Origin: Ophioderma brevispina
Lineage: Eukaryota; Echinodermata; Ophiuroidea; Amphilepidida; Ophiodermatidae
Assembly (NCBI GenBank): GCA_023653785.1
Contig: JAMKCH010005363.1
Coordinates: 1-64,000, forward strand
Direction of reading: 5' to 3'
DNA: 64,000 bases
Part shown: one piece after another, positions 44,906 through 56,222 of the stretch
How the letters are laid out: the number at the start of each line of letters is the position of its first letter
Numbering within the stretch: position 1 is the stretch's first letter
Position numbers and translations under genes: made by a program
The notes under the pieces: generated by a model
What the model was told of the DNA's origin: nothing
What the model saw: only the letters and a program-made list of their open reading frames with translations
The model's database searches: none

Positions 44906-46795
44906 AACTATTAGAATGCTCGAGGCCACTCATAAGGAGCCATGGTGTATTATCTACAATAAAAATAATGATACCATTATTACAAGCTTCAAGGAGTCAG
45001 TGAGACCTTTGTTTATGAAGAATTATGCAATCTTAACATCAATAAGAGCACTGGTTTGGACGGCTTACCAGCTCGTTTTCTTAAAGATGCTGCAGTGATC
45101 ATTAAGACACCCATGACGTCAATTATTAATTTGTCTATCAGGACCGAAGTATTCCCGAGTGATATGAAGATTGCTAAGGTTAAACCTTTGTACAAAAAGA
45201 AGAGCAGGTTGGAAGCTGGTAATTATAGGCCTGTGAGCATATTGTCTGTGGCCTCCCAAAAATTTTGGAGAAAGCTGTGTTGGTTCAATTAAATAAATAT
45301 CTTTCGGATAACAATATCTTATATAAGTTTCAGTCAGGGTTTAGAGGTAAATATTCCACTGATACATGTCTTATCTACCTGCAAGGGGAAATATTAAAAC
45401 CAACTCAGTGCTGGGATGTTCACAGGTATGGTGCTTCTTGACATCCAGAAAGCTTTTGACAGTGTCAATCACTCTATTTTATTAAACAAACTAAAAGCTC
45501 TGGGTATAAATCACCAAGTGGGTTTGAGTCACTTAAATTGCAGATCTCAGATCGTTAGCATTAACGGTTCGACCGACTCAGGAATTGACAGCGGGGTTCC
45601 GCAGGGGAGCATCTTAGGCCCAATCTTATTCCTCTGCTACGTAAATGATATGCCAAACTGCGTGATTGTACACTGCTTCAGTATGCAGATGACAGCGCAT
45701 TAATTGTCTCTGATAAAGACCCATTAAAAATCGGTCAGGAGCTCAGTAAAAACCTCAGCAACTGCAATAAAATGGCTCATTGACAATAAACTTCTCTTCA
45801 CATGGGTGTAAAACAGAACTCATTCTTTTTGGTACAAAGCGAAACTGGTGGGCAATTGGCAAGATTACACTATGAGTGTGAAGGGCAGATAATTCATGCT
45901 ACTCCTTCTGTCAAATACTTGTGTCTTACCATTGACCAATATCTGAATGGGGATGATAGGGACTCGTGGCCATCATCAAAAATGTCAATTCCAGACTGAA
46001 ATTTCTTTATAGACAGGATTAAATTTCCGATACGATTACAAGAAATCTTAAGTACTGCTCTCATTCTTTGCTTGTTTGCTTATTCATTTCTTCCTTGTCT
46101 GGTGGCCAATTCATAAACAGATGAGTAGAAACTTGCAAATTGCTCAAAACAAAGTTATCAGGTTTATTCTCAACAAGCATGCTAGATATCATATTTCAGA
46201 AAATGATTTTTAAGAACTAAATTTTCTTGACATTCATAATAGAGCCAAGCAGCTCAGATTAAACCATGTTTCATGATATTTTTAATGAGGTTGGCCCAGA
46301 TTATCTCAAGAATAACTTCACCCGTAGATCAAGTGTCATCAACATGTACCAGAAACTAGTTTGCATAATTTCCGTCCACCCAAATGTACCACTATAATTT
46401 CAGGGTCATTTTATTACATGCTATTCATGATTGGACTGAATTACCATGTGCAATTAAAACCATTCCCAATAAGTCCAGTTTAGAAGCTGTAAAAGCCATC
46501 TTTTAAATCAAAATTAATTGTTAATTTTTAAAATATTTTTTATTTTAATTTCATTATAGTCATGTTTGATTCTGCACATCTTTTAAATAGTATTATTAAT
46601 TGTTTTCGAATGTTTTGTGTATGTTTTTTGAATATATGTATTGTAGCAAGGACCCCTTTGAAAGAAAAGAAAGAAAACACTTCGGGCTTAACGGGATTAA
46701 TCTGTGTAATCTCCCATTTTTATTCTGTATAGGACTTGTCATATTATTGTAATTTTGCCTTGTATGTGGAGATACCGAATAAAATCAAATCAAAT
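44906..46795 (+). mobile_element. LINE 2 (jockey/CR1-type), 5'-truncated, with 3' tail
   Basis: The RT domain and C-terminus occupy 44960-46500, followed by about 290 bp of 3' sequence ending in an AAATCAAATCAAAT tail at 46782-46795. It is a different family from LINE 1: its box is YADD rather than FADD and its 3' end differs. Its last 600 bp are duplicated at 48579-49200. Confidence 0.85.
44960..46505 (+). pseudogene. LINE 2 reverse transcriptase
   Basis: INKSTGLDGLPARFLKDAA (45031-45090 after a frame change), YKKKSRLEAGNYRPVSIL near 45191-45245, and KFQSGFRGKYSTDTCL near 45326 are present. LDIQKAFDSVNHSILL near 45432 (first catalytic Asp), SGVPQGSILGPILFL near 45590 and QYADDSAL near 45680 (catalytic Asp pair) follow. 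Then come CNKMAH/WLIDNKL near 45765, KYLCLTID near 45917, and the C-terminal NKHARYHISENDF near 46176. At least five frameshifts are needed to join these, so it is inactive as read. Endonuclease is missing. Confidence 0.88.
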
Positions 46796-47400
46796 ACATC
46801 GGTGATCGACAAAACTGTCGCAAAGATACAACACAAAGGTGGAGGATGGGGCAAGACCACAACCATGTGAAACGTTCAGTGATTGTTACAACGGTGATCG
46901 ACAACTGTCGCAAAGATACAACACAAAGGTGGATGATGGGACAGGACCACAACCATGTGAAACGTTCAGTGATTGTCACAACGGTGATCGACAACTGTCG
47001 CAAAGGTACGACACCATGGTGAATGATGGAGCAAGACCACAACCACATGAAACACTCAGTGACCGTTACTTTGGTGAAACGACAACTGTCGCACAGATAT
47101 AACACAAAGGTGGATGATGGGGCAAGACCACAACCACATGAAACGTTCAGTGATGTTACAACGGTGATCGACAACTGTCGCAAAGATACAACACAAAGGT
47201 GGATGATGGGGCAAGACCACAACCACATGAAACGTTCAGTGATTTTTATAACGGTGAACGACAACTGTTACAGAGATACAACTCAAAGGTGGATGATGGG
47301 GCAAGAACATTACCACACAAACTATACAGTGAGCATCGCTATAGTGAACATGTGCCACAAAGATATGACATCAAAGTGGATGATTTCTTCTTGCGTATGA
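46796..47400. repeat. ~75-85 bp minisatellite
   Basis: 'aaggtggatgatggggcaagaccacaaccac...gaaacgttcagtgatt...acggtgatcgacaactgtcgcaaagatacaacac' (given in pieces) repeats about seven times, beginning directly after the LINE 2 AAATCAAAT tail. Open frames on both strands are periodic translations of this unit and are not called as genes. Confidence 0.85.
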
Positions 47401-47439
47401 GGCAGCAGCTAAACATGTTGTAAGTGTTGGAGCCAACGT

Positions 47440-48535
47440 GGGGTTAGAGGAAATCTATGTCCCCGGCGGACGAAAAGGTAGGGCACTCATTGAGAATGTG
47501 ATCCGCAGTCTGTGATGGAGAGCCACATGGCAGGCTGGCGGAATGGCCGCAGCCCCCATCGGTGCATATGCTGTTGAAGCGACCGACCCCTGTGCGAATT
47601 CGGTTTAAGGTGACCCATTCCTTGCGTGGGAGATTGTGCCAGGGGTAGTCTGTCGTAGTGTGATAGAGCATTGGTCTGGTCTTGGAGTATCAGCCAGGAA
47701 GTTTCCATGTCTGTAAGACGTGAATGGGGAACTGGAGATTGGCGGCGTGTCCGCAGAAATGGTCGGCGCAGAACGCACCAGGTCTGTCTACAGAGGTTGG
47801 TGTGGATTCTTGACGTGGTATGCAGCAGGTGCTTGTGTCCAGCAGGGCCGTATCAAATAGTTTGTGCGAGTGGTGCTCTCTCCGAAGTGCTGCAGGTGCA
47901 ATTCCTGAAAGCACCGGTAGGAATTCAGATGGAGTAGGACCGAGGCAGCCAGTGATGGTTCTCAAGGTCTCGTTGAGTGCAGTATCCAAGCTTCTTTGGG
48001 TGAGGGAGCTGTTGCACAGCAGGGGGGCGGATATTCAGCCAGTGCGGTAGACCAGAGCCAAGGCAGTGGTGCTTAGGGTCGTTGGGCTGGCACCCCATGA
48101 AAGATCACAGCAAGTCGGCCAGGAGGTTACCTCCTCGAAGATACCTTGGCGAATACGGACTCGAGGTGCTGCCGGTATGTAAGCTTCCGGTCAAGCTTGA
48201 CTTCCCTGTTCCCATGTAGTTTGGTGTAGGATTGTATGGCAGAGGGCGCTCCATTGAGGTTGATTTGAAGCTGGACGATGAGCCTCTTTGGTGTTGAGGT
48301 GAGAGGCATAGGCGGTGGTCTTGCTTCACTCAGCTTCAGTCTCCAGGTCTTCAGATATGCTGCAAGTAGGGGCCCATGTATGTAGTAAGTGTGCTTTCTA
48401 CTTCTGTCCAGTTGCTGTCCGAGTGGAGGAGGGCAAGATCGTCGGTGTGCCATATTGTCTAGATGTTGTTGAGGTAAGTCGCTGATATACAAGTTGAAAA
48501 ACATAGGGCCAGTAAGGTAAGATCCTTGTGGTACT
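47440..48535 (-). pseudogene. LINE 3 (antisense) RT and C-terminal fragment, copy 1
   Basis: Read on the - strand from 48535: GVPQGS, FFNLYISDLP near 48500-48475, TDDLALL near 48445-48425 (the catalytic pair), then LKTWRLKLSE near 48340 and LDRKLTYRQHLESVFAKVSSR near 48195-48130. ITGCLGPTPSEFLPVLSGIAP near 47955-47895 follows. The C-terminal zinc-like segment CTDGGCGHSASLPCG...QTADHILNECPTF lies near 47560-47480. This is the RT-to-C-terminus part of a LINE family distinct from LINEs 1 and 2. It is truncated exactly at the GVPQGS block by the palindrome at 48535-48560 and contains frameshifts. Confidence 0.85.
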
Positions 48536-48563
48536 CCTACATCATCCTAGTGGATGATGTAGT
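48535..48563. repeat. Perfect small palindrome at the LINE 3 break, copy 1
   Basis: ctacatcatcc-tagt-ggatgatgtag is a perfect inverted repeat at the point where the LINE 3 RT sequence stops. It recurs at 51001-51028. Confidence 0.85.
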
Positions 48564-49198
48564 AAGACAGCTACCACATTTCAGAAAATGATTTTAATGA
48601 AACTAAATTTTCTTGACGTCTAAAGAGCAAGCAGCTAGATTAACATGTTCATGATATTTTTAATGAGGTTGGGACCCGAGATCTCAAGAATTAACTTACC
48701 GTATAATCAAGGTTCATAACATAGTAACAGAACTAGTTAGTTTGCCTAATCCGGGCCCACCCAAAATTGACAACTATAATTCAGGCCGTCATTTTATTTA
48801 CAATTGCTAGTCATGAGGGGCACTGCTCTGAATTACCAGTGCAAGTAAAACCATTCCCAATAAGGCCAGTTGTAAGAAGGCTGCTACAATAGCCATGCTG
48901 GTAAATCAAATTAATTGTTTAAGTTGTAAAATATTTGTTTATTTATGTTCATTATAGCATGTTGATTCTGCACATCTTTAAATAGTAGTAATTAATTGTT
49001 TTCGAATGTTTTGTGTATTGTTTTGTGAATATATGTATTGTAGCAAGGACCCCTTTGCGTGGAAAGAAAACTTCGGGCTCTTAAAGGGTAATCATGATGT
49101 AATCTCCCATATTTTATTCTGTTATAGGACTTGTCACTATTATTGTAATGTTTGCACCTTCTTGTATGTGGAGGATACCGAAATTAAAATCAAATCAA

Positions 49199-49835
49199 AT
49201 GACAATCGGTGGATCGACAAACTGTCGCAAAGATACCAACACAACTGTGGGTGATGATGGGGCAAGACCACAACCATGTGAAACGTTCAGTGACTGTTAA
49301 TTGGTGAACAACAACTGCCACACAGATACGACACAAAGGTGGATGGATGGGACAGGACCACAACCATGTAAATGAAACGTTCAGTGTTGTCAAACCGTGA
49401 TCGACAAACTTCGAACAAAGGTACGACACCATGGTGAATGATGGAGCCAAGACCACAACCACATGAAACACTCCAGTGACGGTACTTTGGTGAACGACAA
49501 CTGTCACACAGATATAACACAAAGGTGGATGATGGGCAAGCCCACAACCACATGAAACGTTCAGTGATTTATAACAACGGTGATCGACAAACTTGTCACA
49601 AAGATATAACACAAAGGGGGATGATGGGGCCAAGACCACAACCACATGAAACAGTCTCTAAGGATTTTTATTACGGTGAACGACAACTGTTACAGAGATA
49701 CAACTCAAAGGTGGATGATGGGGCAAGAACATTACAACACACACTATACAGTGAGCCTGCCTTTATAGTGAACATTGCCACAACGATATGACATCAAAGT
49801 GGATGATCTTCTTCTTGCGTATATGAGACAGCAGC
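49199..49835. repeat. ~75-85 bp minisatellite, second block
   Basis: The same unit and arrangement as 46796-47400, again starting right after an AAATCAAATCAAAT tail. The blocks can be aligned unit by unit, which shows the array was duplicated as part of the larger unit. Confidence 0.85.
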
Positions 49836-49879
49836 TAAACATGTTGTAAGTGTTGAGAGCAAAATTGGGGTTAGAGAAA

Positions 49880-50995
49880 TCTATGTCCACCGGAAGGCGA
49901 AAGGTAGGGCACTCCTTGAGAATGTGATCCGCAGTCTGCTGTGATGGAGAGCCACATTGGCAGGCTGGCGACGGCCGCCAGCCCCCATCGGTCTGCATAT
50001 TGATGTTTGAAGCGACCAGACTCCCGGCGAATCCGGTTTATAGGTGACCCATTCCTTGCGTGGGAGATTGCTGCAAGGTGGTAGTTCTGTCTTAGGTGTG
50101 ACTAGAGATTGGTTGGTCTTGATGTATCAAGCCAGGGCAGTGCCAGGTCTGTAAGACGTTGGAATGGGGAACTTGGGAGTTTAGCGGCGTGTCCGCAGAA
50201 AGGTCAGGACGAGAAGAGCGCAGTCTCGGTCTACCGAGCTGGTGTGCTTCTTGGATGGTGTGGTTATGCAGCAGGTGCTTGTGGTCCAGCAGGGCCTTAT
50301 TCATAGTTTGTGGTGTGTGGGTTCTCTGAAGTGCCGGCAGGGCAATGCCTGACTTGAACTGAACCACGGGTAGGAATTCAGATGGAGTAGGACCGAGGCA
50401 AGCCCAGTGATGGTTATCAAGGTCTCGTTGAGTACCATGTGCAGCTTCTTTGTGTGAGAGCTGTTGCCACCATGTGGGCGGCATATTCAGCCAGTGCTGT
50501 GTTAGAACAAGAGAAAAGGATCTAGTGCGCTTGCGTCTAGGGTCGACCATGGGCTGGACCACCCCATGACCATCCAGCAAGTCGGCACAGGAGGTTAATT
50601 CTCGAAGATACCTTGGCGCATACGCACTCGAGGTGCTGCCGGCTATGTAGCTGCCGGTCAAGCTGACTCCAAGGTAGGTTGGTGTAGGATGGTGTGGCAG
50701 AGGCGCTCCATTGAGGTGGATTTGACAAAGCTGACGATGAGCCTCTTTGGGGTATGTTGAGATGGAAGGCAGGAGCAGTGGTCTTGGCTTCACTCAGCTT
50801 CAGTCTCCAGGTCTTGAGATTATGCTGCAAGTAGGACCTATGTCTGTAGTAGTGGCCTTTACTTATGTCCAGTTGCTGTCGAGTGGAGGAGGGACAAGCA
50901 TCGTAGGTTTGTGCCATATTGTCTAGATGTTGTTGTTTGAGGTAAGTCGCTGATATACAAGTTGAACAGCCTAGGAGCACAGTACAGATCTTGTG
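49880..50995 (-). pseudogene. LINE 3 (antisense) RT and C-terminal fragment, copy 2
   Basis: This is the counterpart of 47440-48535. - strand phrases include ISATYLKQQHLDNMAQTYDA near 50950-50900 (catalytic TDD region altered), LKTWRLKLSEAKTT near 50810, PTYLGVSLTGSYIAGSTSSA near 50690, ACLGPTPSEFLPV near 50400 and SPACQCGSPSQQTADHILKE near 49965-49920. Different frames are broken in the two copies, so some phrases are readable in only one of them. LTYR.HLE is seen as RQHLECVCAKVSSR here. Confidence 0.85.
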
Positions 50996-51059
50996 GTACT
51001 CCTACATCATCCTAGTGGATGATGTAGTATGTAAGACAGCTACCACATAGGACTACCAA

Positions 51060-52330
51060 GATGATACTTCATGACAATAAACCATATGAAGCTTCATGGC
51101 ATTCACAAAGGCATGACAGAAAGTGTGATAATTGTAAACAACTCTCAGTCATCACAAACAGGAGCAATAGGTGGGTGATTTGTCATCTGATGTTGGAAAA
51201 ACAGAAGAAACAAGACTCTCCGAAGCGTGAAATAGACATTTCAGTGGGGACCCGTTGGAATATTCACCTTTATCAAGCCCTCAAATACAAGGTGTGAAAG
51301 CAAGACGGAGACGACATGGAAATGATTGATTTCTTTGACGAGCAGTTTTTACCAAAGGAGAAGCTAAAAGTGGTGGGACAGAGGGGTGAACTCCTTCACG
51401 GTACAAGATGGGATATGAAGCAGCGAGGAAGTTACTGGAGAAGAAGTGTGGTAACAAGCACAGGATAGTAGAAGGTGGCAGGGTGTTATCTGAGGAAAAG
51501 AAATAAGAGACTATCTGGAAATCAAGGGGAATGAGGCTTCAAGCCTATACCAGTTTGGTACATTACTAATAGAATGTCGAAACACACAATGTCGTGGTAT
51601 AGGGCCTACTGCATGAATTAGACAACTACATCAAGTATGAAAACCCTAGTTGGTGAAAAAAATACAGTAAGGCGGTGCACTCTGCCATCCCCCCCTCTTT
51701 GGGAAAGATGAGACGAGTCAGTTTGATGGAAGGAGGAAGAAAGAAAGAGGGAGGTGAAGTAGTCAAATTCAGTGACGGTCAATTTTGTAGAAAGGCAAGC
51801 CAGAATTGCTACAATGTGGCTTTTGGAATAATTGTATCCGAGGCTGACACCAAAAACCGAGCAGGTAGGCCTTGTCAGGACGTATAGTTAGAAGCTTGCA
51901 ACAATGGGGTTACCATCACGAAAACCAGAAGAAAGAAACCTGTACAAACTAGCCACACACAGCCATGCCACACATTGTAATGGCAAAAACCCTTCTGTTG
52001 GAAATGGCTACAAATTGCGTGAAAGACCAACGTGAGAGACTAAATAACTGAGGCCAGCAAGGAGTTGGTTGGGGTGTTTGAGGCGTAGCTAGTCAGGTTA
52101 GCAAGATTGCCAAAACAAGAAGTTGACTTGTAAATTCTTGCGGTGGTTCTCACCCCACAGTCGTTCCAAGCAGAAGGCACAACAGCCACCCACAAAACAG
52201 CGACCTACACAGCAGGCTTCCAGCACAACAGCAGTAAAGGCAAGCAGTCTTCACAACAGAAGCCAGCCGGAAAGCCACTACTGAAGCAAAAAACGCTTGC
52301 CCGTCTTACAGGCGCCGGAGAGAATGGAGC
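51060..52330 (+). pseudogene. BEL/Pao gag region
   Basis: Segments include MIDFFDEQFLPKEKLKVVG near 51325-51380, a LLEKKCGNKHRIVE-like phrase near 51430-51470, and GNEASSLYQFG-like text with LLIECRNTQC near 51527-51595. These match the DUF1759-type gag of BEL/Pao elements (L-x-x-x-x-G-N-x-x-S, L-x-x-F-x-x-L). A glutamine/serine/lysine-rich tail follows at 52150-52330. No CCHC knuckle could be placed. It is disrupted by frameshifts. Confidence 0.7.
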
Positions 52331-52389
52331 GTCACCGACTATTATACCAGTTAGAGTTTATTCAAAGGAAAACACGGAAGGAGTGGAAA

Positions 52390-52905
52390 ACCATATGCCT
52401 ATATGGACGACGGAAGTGAAGTGATGTCGTATTTTGTACCAAGGAACTGCAACAACAGCTCGGTGCACGACCGCGGTGATAAGGTGAGCTAGAAGTTCAG
52501 ATGTCACAGATGAAAAGGTGATGGACAGCTGTGTGCTGCAGGGATTAGAAGTGCATAGTTTAGGCGATATGGATCTGCAGAGCAATTGCCCTACCACATG
52601 TTTATACTGTCAAAGAAATACCAGCCGATGAAACAAAGTGTGTTAAGCAAGAGGACCTAGCACGCTGGCCATATATACAAGACCCATAAGGTTGCCTGAA
52701 GTGCAGCATGAAACCCATGTAGGCCGATCTTAATAGGCAATAATGTGCCAGAAGCTTTTGAACCAATTTCAAGTCATATAAACAAAAACATGGAGGCCCC
52801 TTTGCAGTTAGTTAAAATACGCATCTTGGTGTCCGCCGGTTCATGGGCATGTCAAAACCCAGGTTGCTCTAAAACCGCCAAGATTGTACACAGGATCAAG
52901 GTACA
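52390..52905 (+). pseudogene. BEL/Pao aspartic protease region
   Basis: YMDDGSEVMSYFVP near 52400-52437 holds the active-site D-x-G-S (here DDGSE). Downstream come EIPADETKC near 52616, DLARWPYIQD near 52653, NNVPEAFEP near 52739-52765 (the IGxDxPxA-type motif) and, across frames, GPFAV...THLG near 52797-52830. Order and spacing follow BEL/Pao protease and the linker to RT. Confidence 0.8.
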
Positions 52906-52929
52906 GGAACGCGGGATGAAAAAGAAAAG

Positions 52930-54350
52930 TTGAGAGAAAACTGTACAACATGGACTTCCGTGAGCGGGGATTAGTGGAAGACGTGCCTGCGAAAAGCTAT
53001 TGATGGATAAGCAATTCTTGGCCGATGTTGCAAAAACCATAAGACATGTTGGGAGGACACTATGAAATTGGTCTGCCACTCAGAGATCATGAGATGAGGC
53101 GGCTGCCAAGCGCAACCTTACCCCAAGCGCCAACTGAGAAGCCGTTCACCTGAAATGAAAGGAAGTTGCCAAAGACACTCTATTTTACCAGGACTACAAG
53201 AATTTCATGGATGACGTCATGAAGGATAAGAAATATGCAGAGGAAGTCCCACAGAAGCAGAGAGGGAAGTGACGAAAGGATATGGTATCTTCCTCACCAC
53301 GGTGTTTACCATCCAAGAAAACAAAAACTACGTGTATTTTTTGGACTGCTCCGCCCACGTTATAGAGGCTGCCTGTTTGAATAAGAATTGCTTCAAAGCC
53401 CTAGACCTTACCAGTACTATGATTGGTGTGATTACTCAGGTTAAGGCTAAGAACGCCATAACTTGAGGCAGAAATCGAGGGGTAGTTTCAGCCAAATACA
53501 AGTCCCGAAGACAGATCGAGATCTCTTGCGTCTTTGGGGGGTGGACCGTGCCGAAGGAGACAAAGAAGAGGAGAAAGCCCATTGAAAGACAATGAGGAGG
53601 TTCGGACATACTATTCGGGCCACTTCTCAATCATGTGCAATTTTGCACTCAGAAGAACCGCTGAAGACTGCCCGCCAGTAGGTAATTCCCCAAGAATGCA
53701 GTCGTACCGTCTTCCGAAGAAACTTCTACATGGAGGGGGGACTGACTAAATCAGGAGCCACTGAAAGAGAAGCAGTGAAACTCACAGGTGACCTCCGTAA
53801 TATGTGTCACGAAGGAGGCTTTCGACTACACAAAATGGGTCTAGCAACAGCCTTTTCGTGCTGTACTTCATTAGTCCTGAGCATGAAAGGAGCCAAGAAG
53901 GTGACAAGGTGGGGACTTGGACAGAGATGCCCTGCCCTCAGAAAGAGCAACCTGGGGGGGGGTGTTGTGGTCTACACAGAATGATGCCTTCATGTTCCAC
54001 ATAGCCGTTTGAAAGACCGTCCTCCAACAAGACGACGGCATTTTTCAGTGTTGAGTTCGGTTTATGATTGTTGGGATTTTATTGCACCCTAACCCTTCCA
54101 GTATAATTTTTCGTGATATTACAAGACTTGTGCGACAGAGCATTGGGGAATGGTTGTTTGTTTTTTTGTTTGGGATGATGAATGTTCCCAATAGGTGCAA
54201 TAGGGCAGTGGCAACAGTGGAAAGTGATGCTACTACCAAAGTAGTAAAGCAGAGTGTCTTTCCATAGACCGGTGCTTCAAGCAACACAGATTTGGAGAAC
54301 CCAAAATACACACAGTGGTCATCACTTCAGTGACGCCTAGTCAAGTGGGC
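52930..54350 (+). pseudogene. BEL/Pao reverse transcriptase
   Basis: HYEIGLPLRDHE-like text near 53060 and a KGYG phrase near 53277 are followed by a VYFLDCSAHV phrase near 53330 (the VVFDCSA block) and LDLTSTMIGVI near 53402. HLFGA-type 'FGPLLNHVQFCTQ' lies near 53616-53650. NFYMEGGLTKSGATEREAV near 53724-53780 corresponds to the NFYVDD catalytic box, and the aspartates read as EG here. DLRNMCHEGGFRLHKMG near 53780-53840 is the usual motif after it. The catalytic pair therefore appears lost or misread. Confidence 0.85.
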
Positions 54351-54429
54351 TACGGAATGGTTAGTTACCTCAGAATAGAGAATGACTGAGGCGATGTACA
54401 TGCTTAGTGTTTGATGGCAACGTCCGCGT

Positions 54430-54850
54430 TGCGCCGTTGAAGCGAAATTCGCAGTACCCCGCCTAGAAACTGACAGCAGCTACGAGGGTCTAGCCGTTAG
54501 AGTAAATAACCTGCTCACATAAGAGCTGGATGTTCCAGTGCAGGACCACATATTTCTGGACCTGATAGACATGTCGTGTTAAGATACAAGGAATGAGTCT
54601 TTGAGATTCCATACCTTAGTAGCAAAATCGGCATAGGCCTGGATTCACGATGGATTACACCAACTCAGGGAGGTATGGTGGACACCCAACATAACCCAGA
54701 GCGGATGGATTGATGCTTCAAGAGGTTGTTGTAGCAGTAGATAGAGAGAAGTTCTTGAAGTCGGAGCATTGGTTAAGGGGCCACAATTTCTATATTTTCA
54801 GAGGACCAGGGCCTAAGAATACTGTTTGAAAACATTGACATCTGAACCAG
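54430..54850 (+). pseudogene. BEL/Pao RNase H region
   Basis: AKFAVPRLETDSSYEGLAVRVN near 54440-54505, written in two pieces here (AKFAVPRLET and AVRVNNLL), matches the PRLELxAA block that starts BEL/Pao RNase H. A degraded FVANRI-type phrase near 54614-54640 follows, then NPAD/ASRG-like text near 54690-54720 and W-L-x-GP near 54770. It is heavily frameshifted. Confidence 0.7.
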
Positions 54851-55039
54851 TTGATGATTCCAGAAGTAAAGAAGAACGTACATGCCCATTCAGTATTAGT
54901 TGATGGATCAAGAGAAGTGATGCAGAGATTGCTCAGCTTTTATTTTTCTTCTTGGTACACCTTAGAAGATGCATAGCATGGATCCTCAGAGTCAAGAAAT
55001 ATCTGCATGGTTTATAGCCAGACAGAAATGCCAACCAAG

Positions 55040-56222
55040 CACACAGTGTTTGCCCTGCCAAAAATAACAGTATCTGCAAGCTCAAGGCACTCAAAGAACT
55101 CCAACCAGTCTTCTGTCAAAGATCATAAGGAGGCCGAAGACCAGCCAAGGTACCAGGGTTAGCCAAATCAAGGCCAGGTGTTTAAGGCCCCTTATGTCGG
55201 TGACCTGCAAGAAGCTGAGCGTGCTGTGATAAGGTACGATTGCCGAAAGAGGCTTACCCACACGAAATTAACGACATGCCCCTTTGGAGAGTTGCAGCTG
55301 AGAAACAAATGGGAGCAAGTAGGAGACACACTCAACAAGACATTTAAAGTTAAGAAAACCCGTGACTCTACAAGCTTAAACCGTTCCTGAAGATTGGCGC
55401 GTTATAAGAGTAGGTGGTCGATTAGCCAATGCAGCTGTGCCAGAAGGGAAGTCAAAATTCCCGATGATTATTCCAAAAGTAGTCCACCAAATCGCCAGGT
55501 GACTTTTGAGCTGAATGGTTCATGTTTACAAATGGACATGGTGGTCGGAACCAACTGCTGGAATGCCTACATGAAAAATATTGGATAATTAACGCCAAGG
55601 CTGCAATAGGAAGGACAATTAATAGCCTGTGTTACTTGCTAGAAAGAGGAGAACTGAAGAAAGAGCTACAGCAACGGATGATGGGTGATCGTCCTAAAGA
55701 TAGGGTCACTCTGAAGAGCACCCTTTACAAGGATTGGCATGGATTTTTTCGGCCAATGGAAGTGAAACAAGGCCGAAGCGTGGTCTGACAACTCTTTTTT
55801 GCCCCTATGGCGTAGTGTCTTGTATGTCTTGCTCTCACAAACGCATCCACCTTGAGAAGGCCGAGTTGTTAAGTACAGCGATGCACTGCCATTAATGTTT
55901 ACGGCGCGATTTATCTCCCAGAAGAGGGAAGATCAAACAGCTTAGATCTGATAACGGTACCAACTTCATCGGTACCCAAAGAGAGCTACGCAGAGAAATT
56001 ATGAACTTGGAATCAACACAGAATTCATGACTTCCTTACTTCAAAGGGAGGTTGATTGGGTTTTTAACCCGCCTGCCGGAGCCGAATCCACCACGGAGGC
56101 ATATGGGAGATCAAATATGCCGAAAATCAAGGACAAGGATGTGCTCGTTATAAGGGAAACAGCCGTGTTGAGAGACGACTCCCCTTCACCGCTTCTTTGG
56201 GATAGCAGCCATAGTTAACCAG
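55040..56222 (+). pseudogene. BEL/Pao integrase, N-terminal and core
   Basis: LKALKEL near 55083 and RVGGRLANAAVP-type text near 55405-55445 precede the zinc region, HGGRNQLLECLHEKYWI near 55532-55585, with H and C ligands partly readable. The core reads PKDRVTLKS near 55692 and GMDFFGPMEVKQGRSVV-type text near 55738-55786 (DFFGP after one frame change). GVLFTCL-type text follows, then LRSDNGTNF near 55946-55970 (catalytic Asp region). FNPPAGAE near 56062 precedes the catalytic Glu segment. AAIVNQ at 56204-56221 is the last piece before the insertion. Confidence 0.85.

Larger units (their letters stand above)
46194..48578. repeat. ~2.4-kb direct tandem duplication, unit 1
   Basis: The unit runs from 'tttcagaaaatgattttt' in the LINE 2 C-terminus, through the LINE 2 tail, a ~75-bp minisatellite and an antisense LINE 3 fragment, to 'gacagctaccacat'. 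The same succession follows directly in unit 2. The junction 'accacat|ttcagaaaatg' at 48578-48579 has no intervening sequence. Confidence 0.85.
48579..51047. repeat. ~2.4-kb direct tandem duplication, unit 2
   Basis: This repeats the whole order of 46194-48578: LINE 2 3' end (48579-49198), minisatellite (49199-49830), antisense LINE 3 fragment (49880-50995), palindrome (51001-51028) and 'gacagctaccacat'. It is about 85 bp longer, mostly through scattered single-base insertions. Either an old duplication or a second, noisier read path of the same locus would look like this. Confidence 0.85.

Noticed and set aside
46785..47400. Overlapping 87-159 residue frames on both strands
   Set aside because: They arise because the ~75-85 bp minisatellite lacks stops in several frames; the same occurs at 49190-49791.
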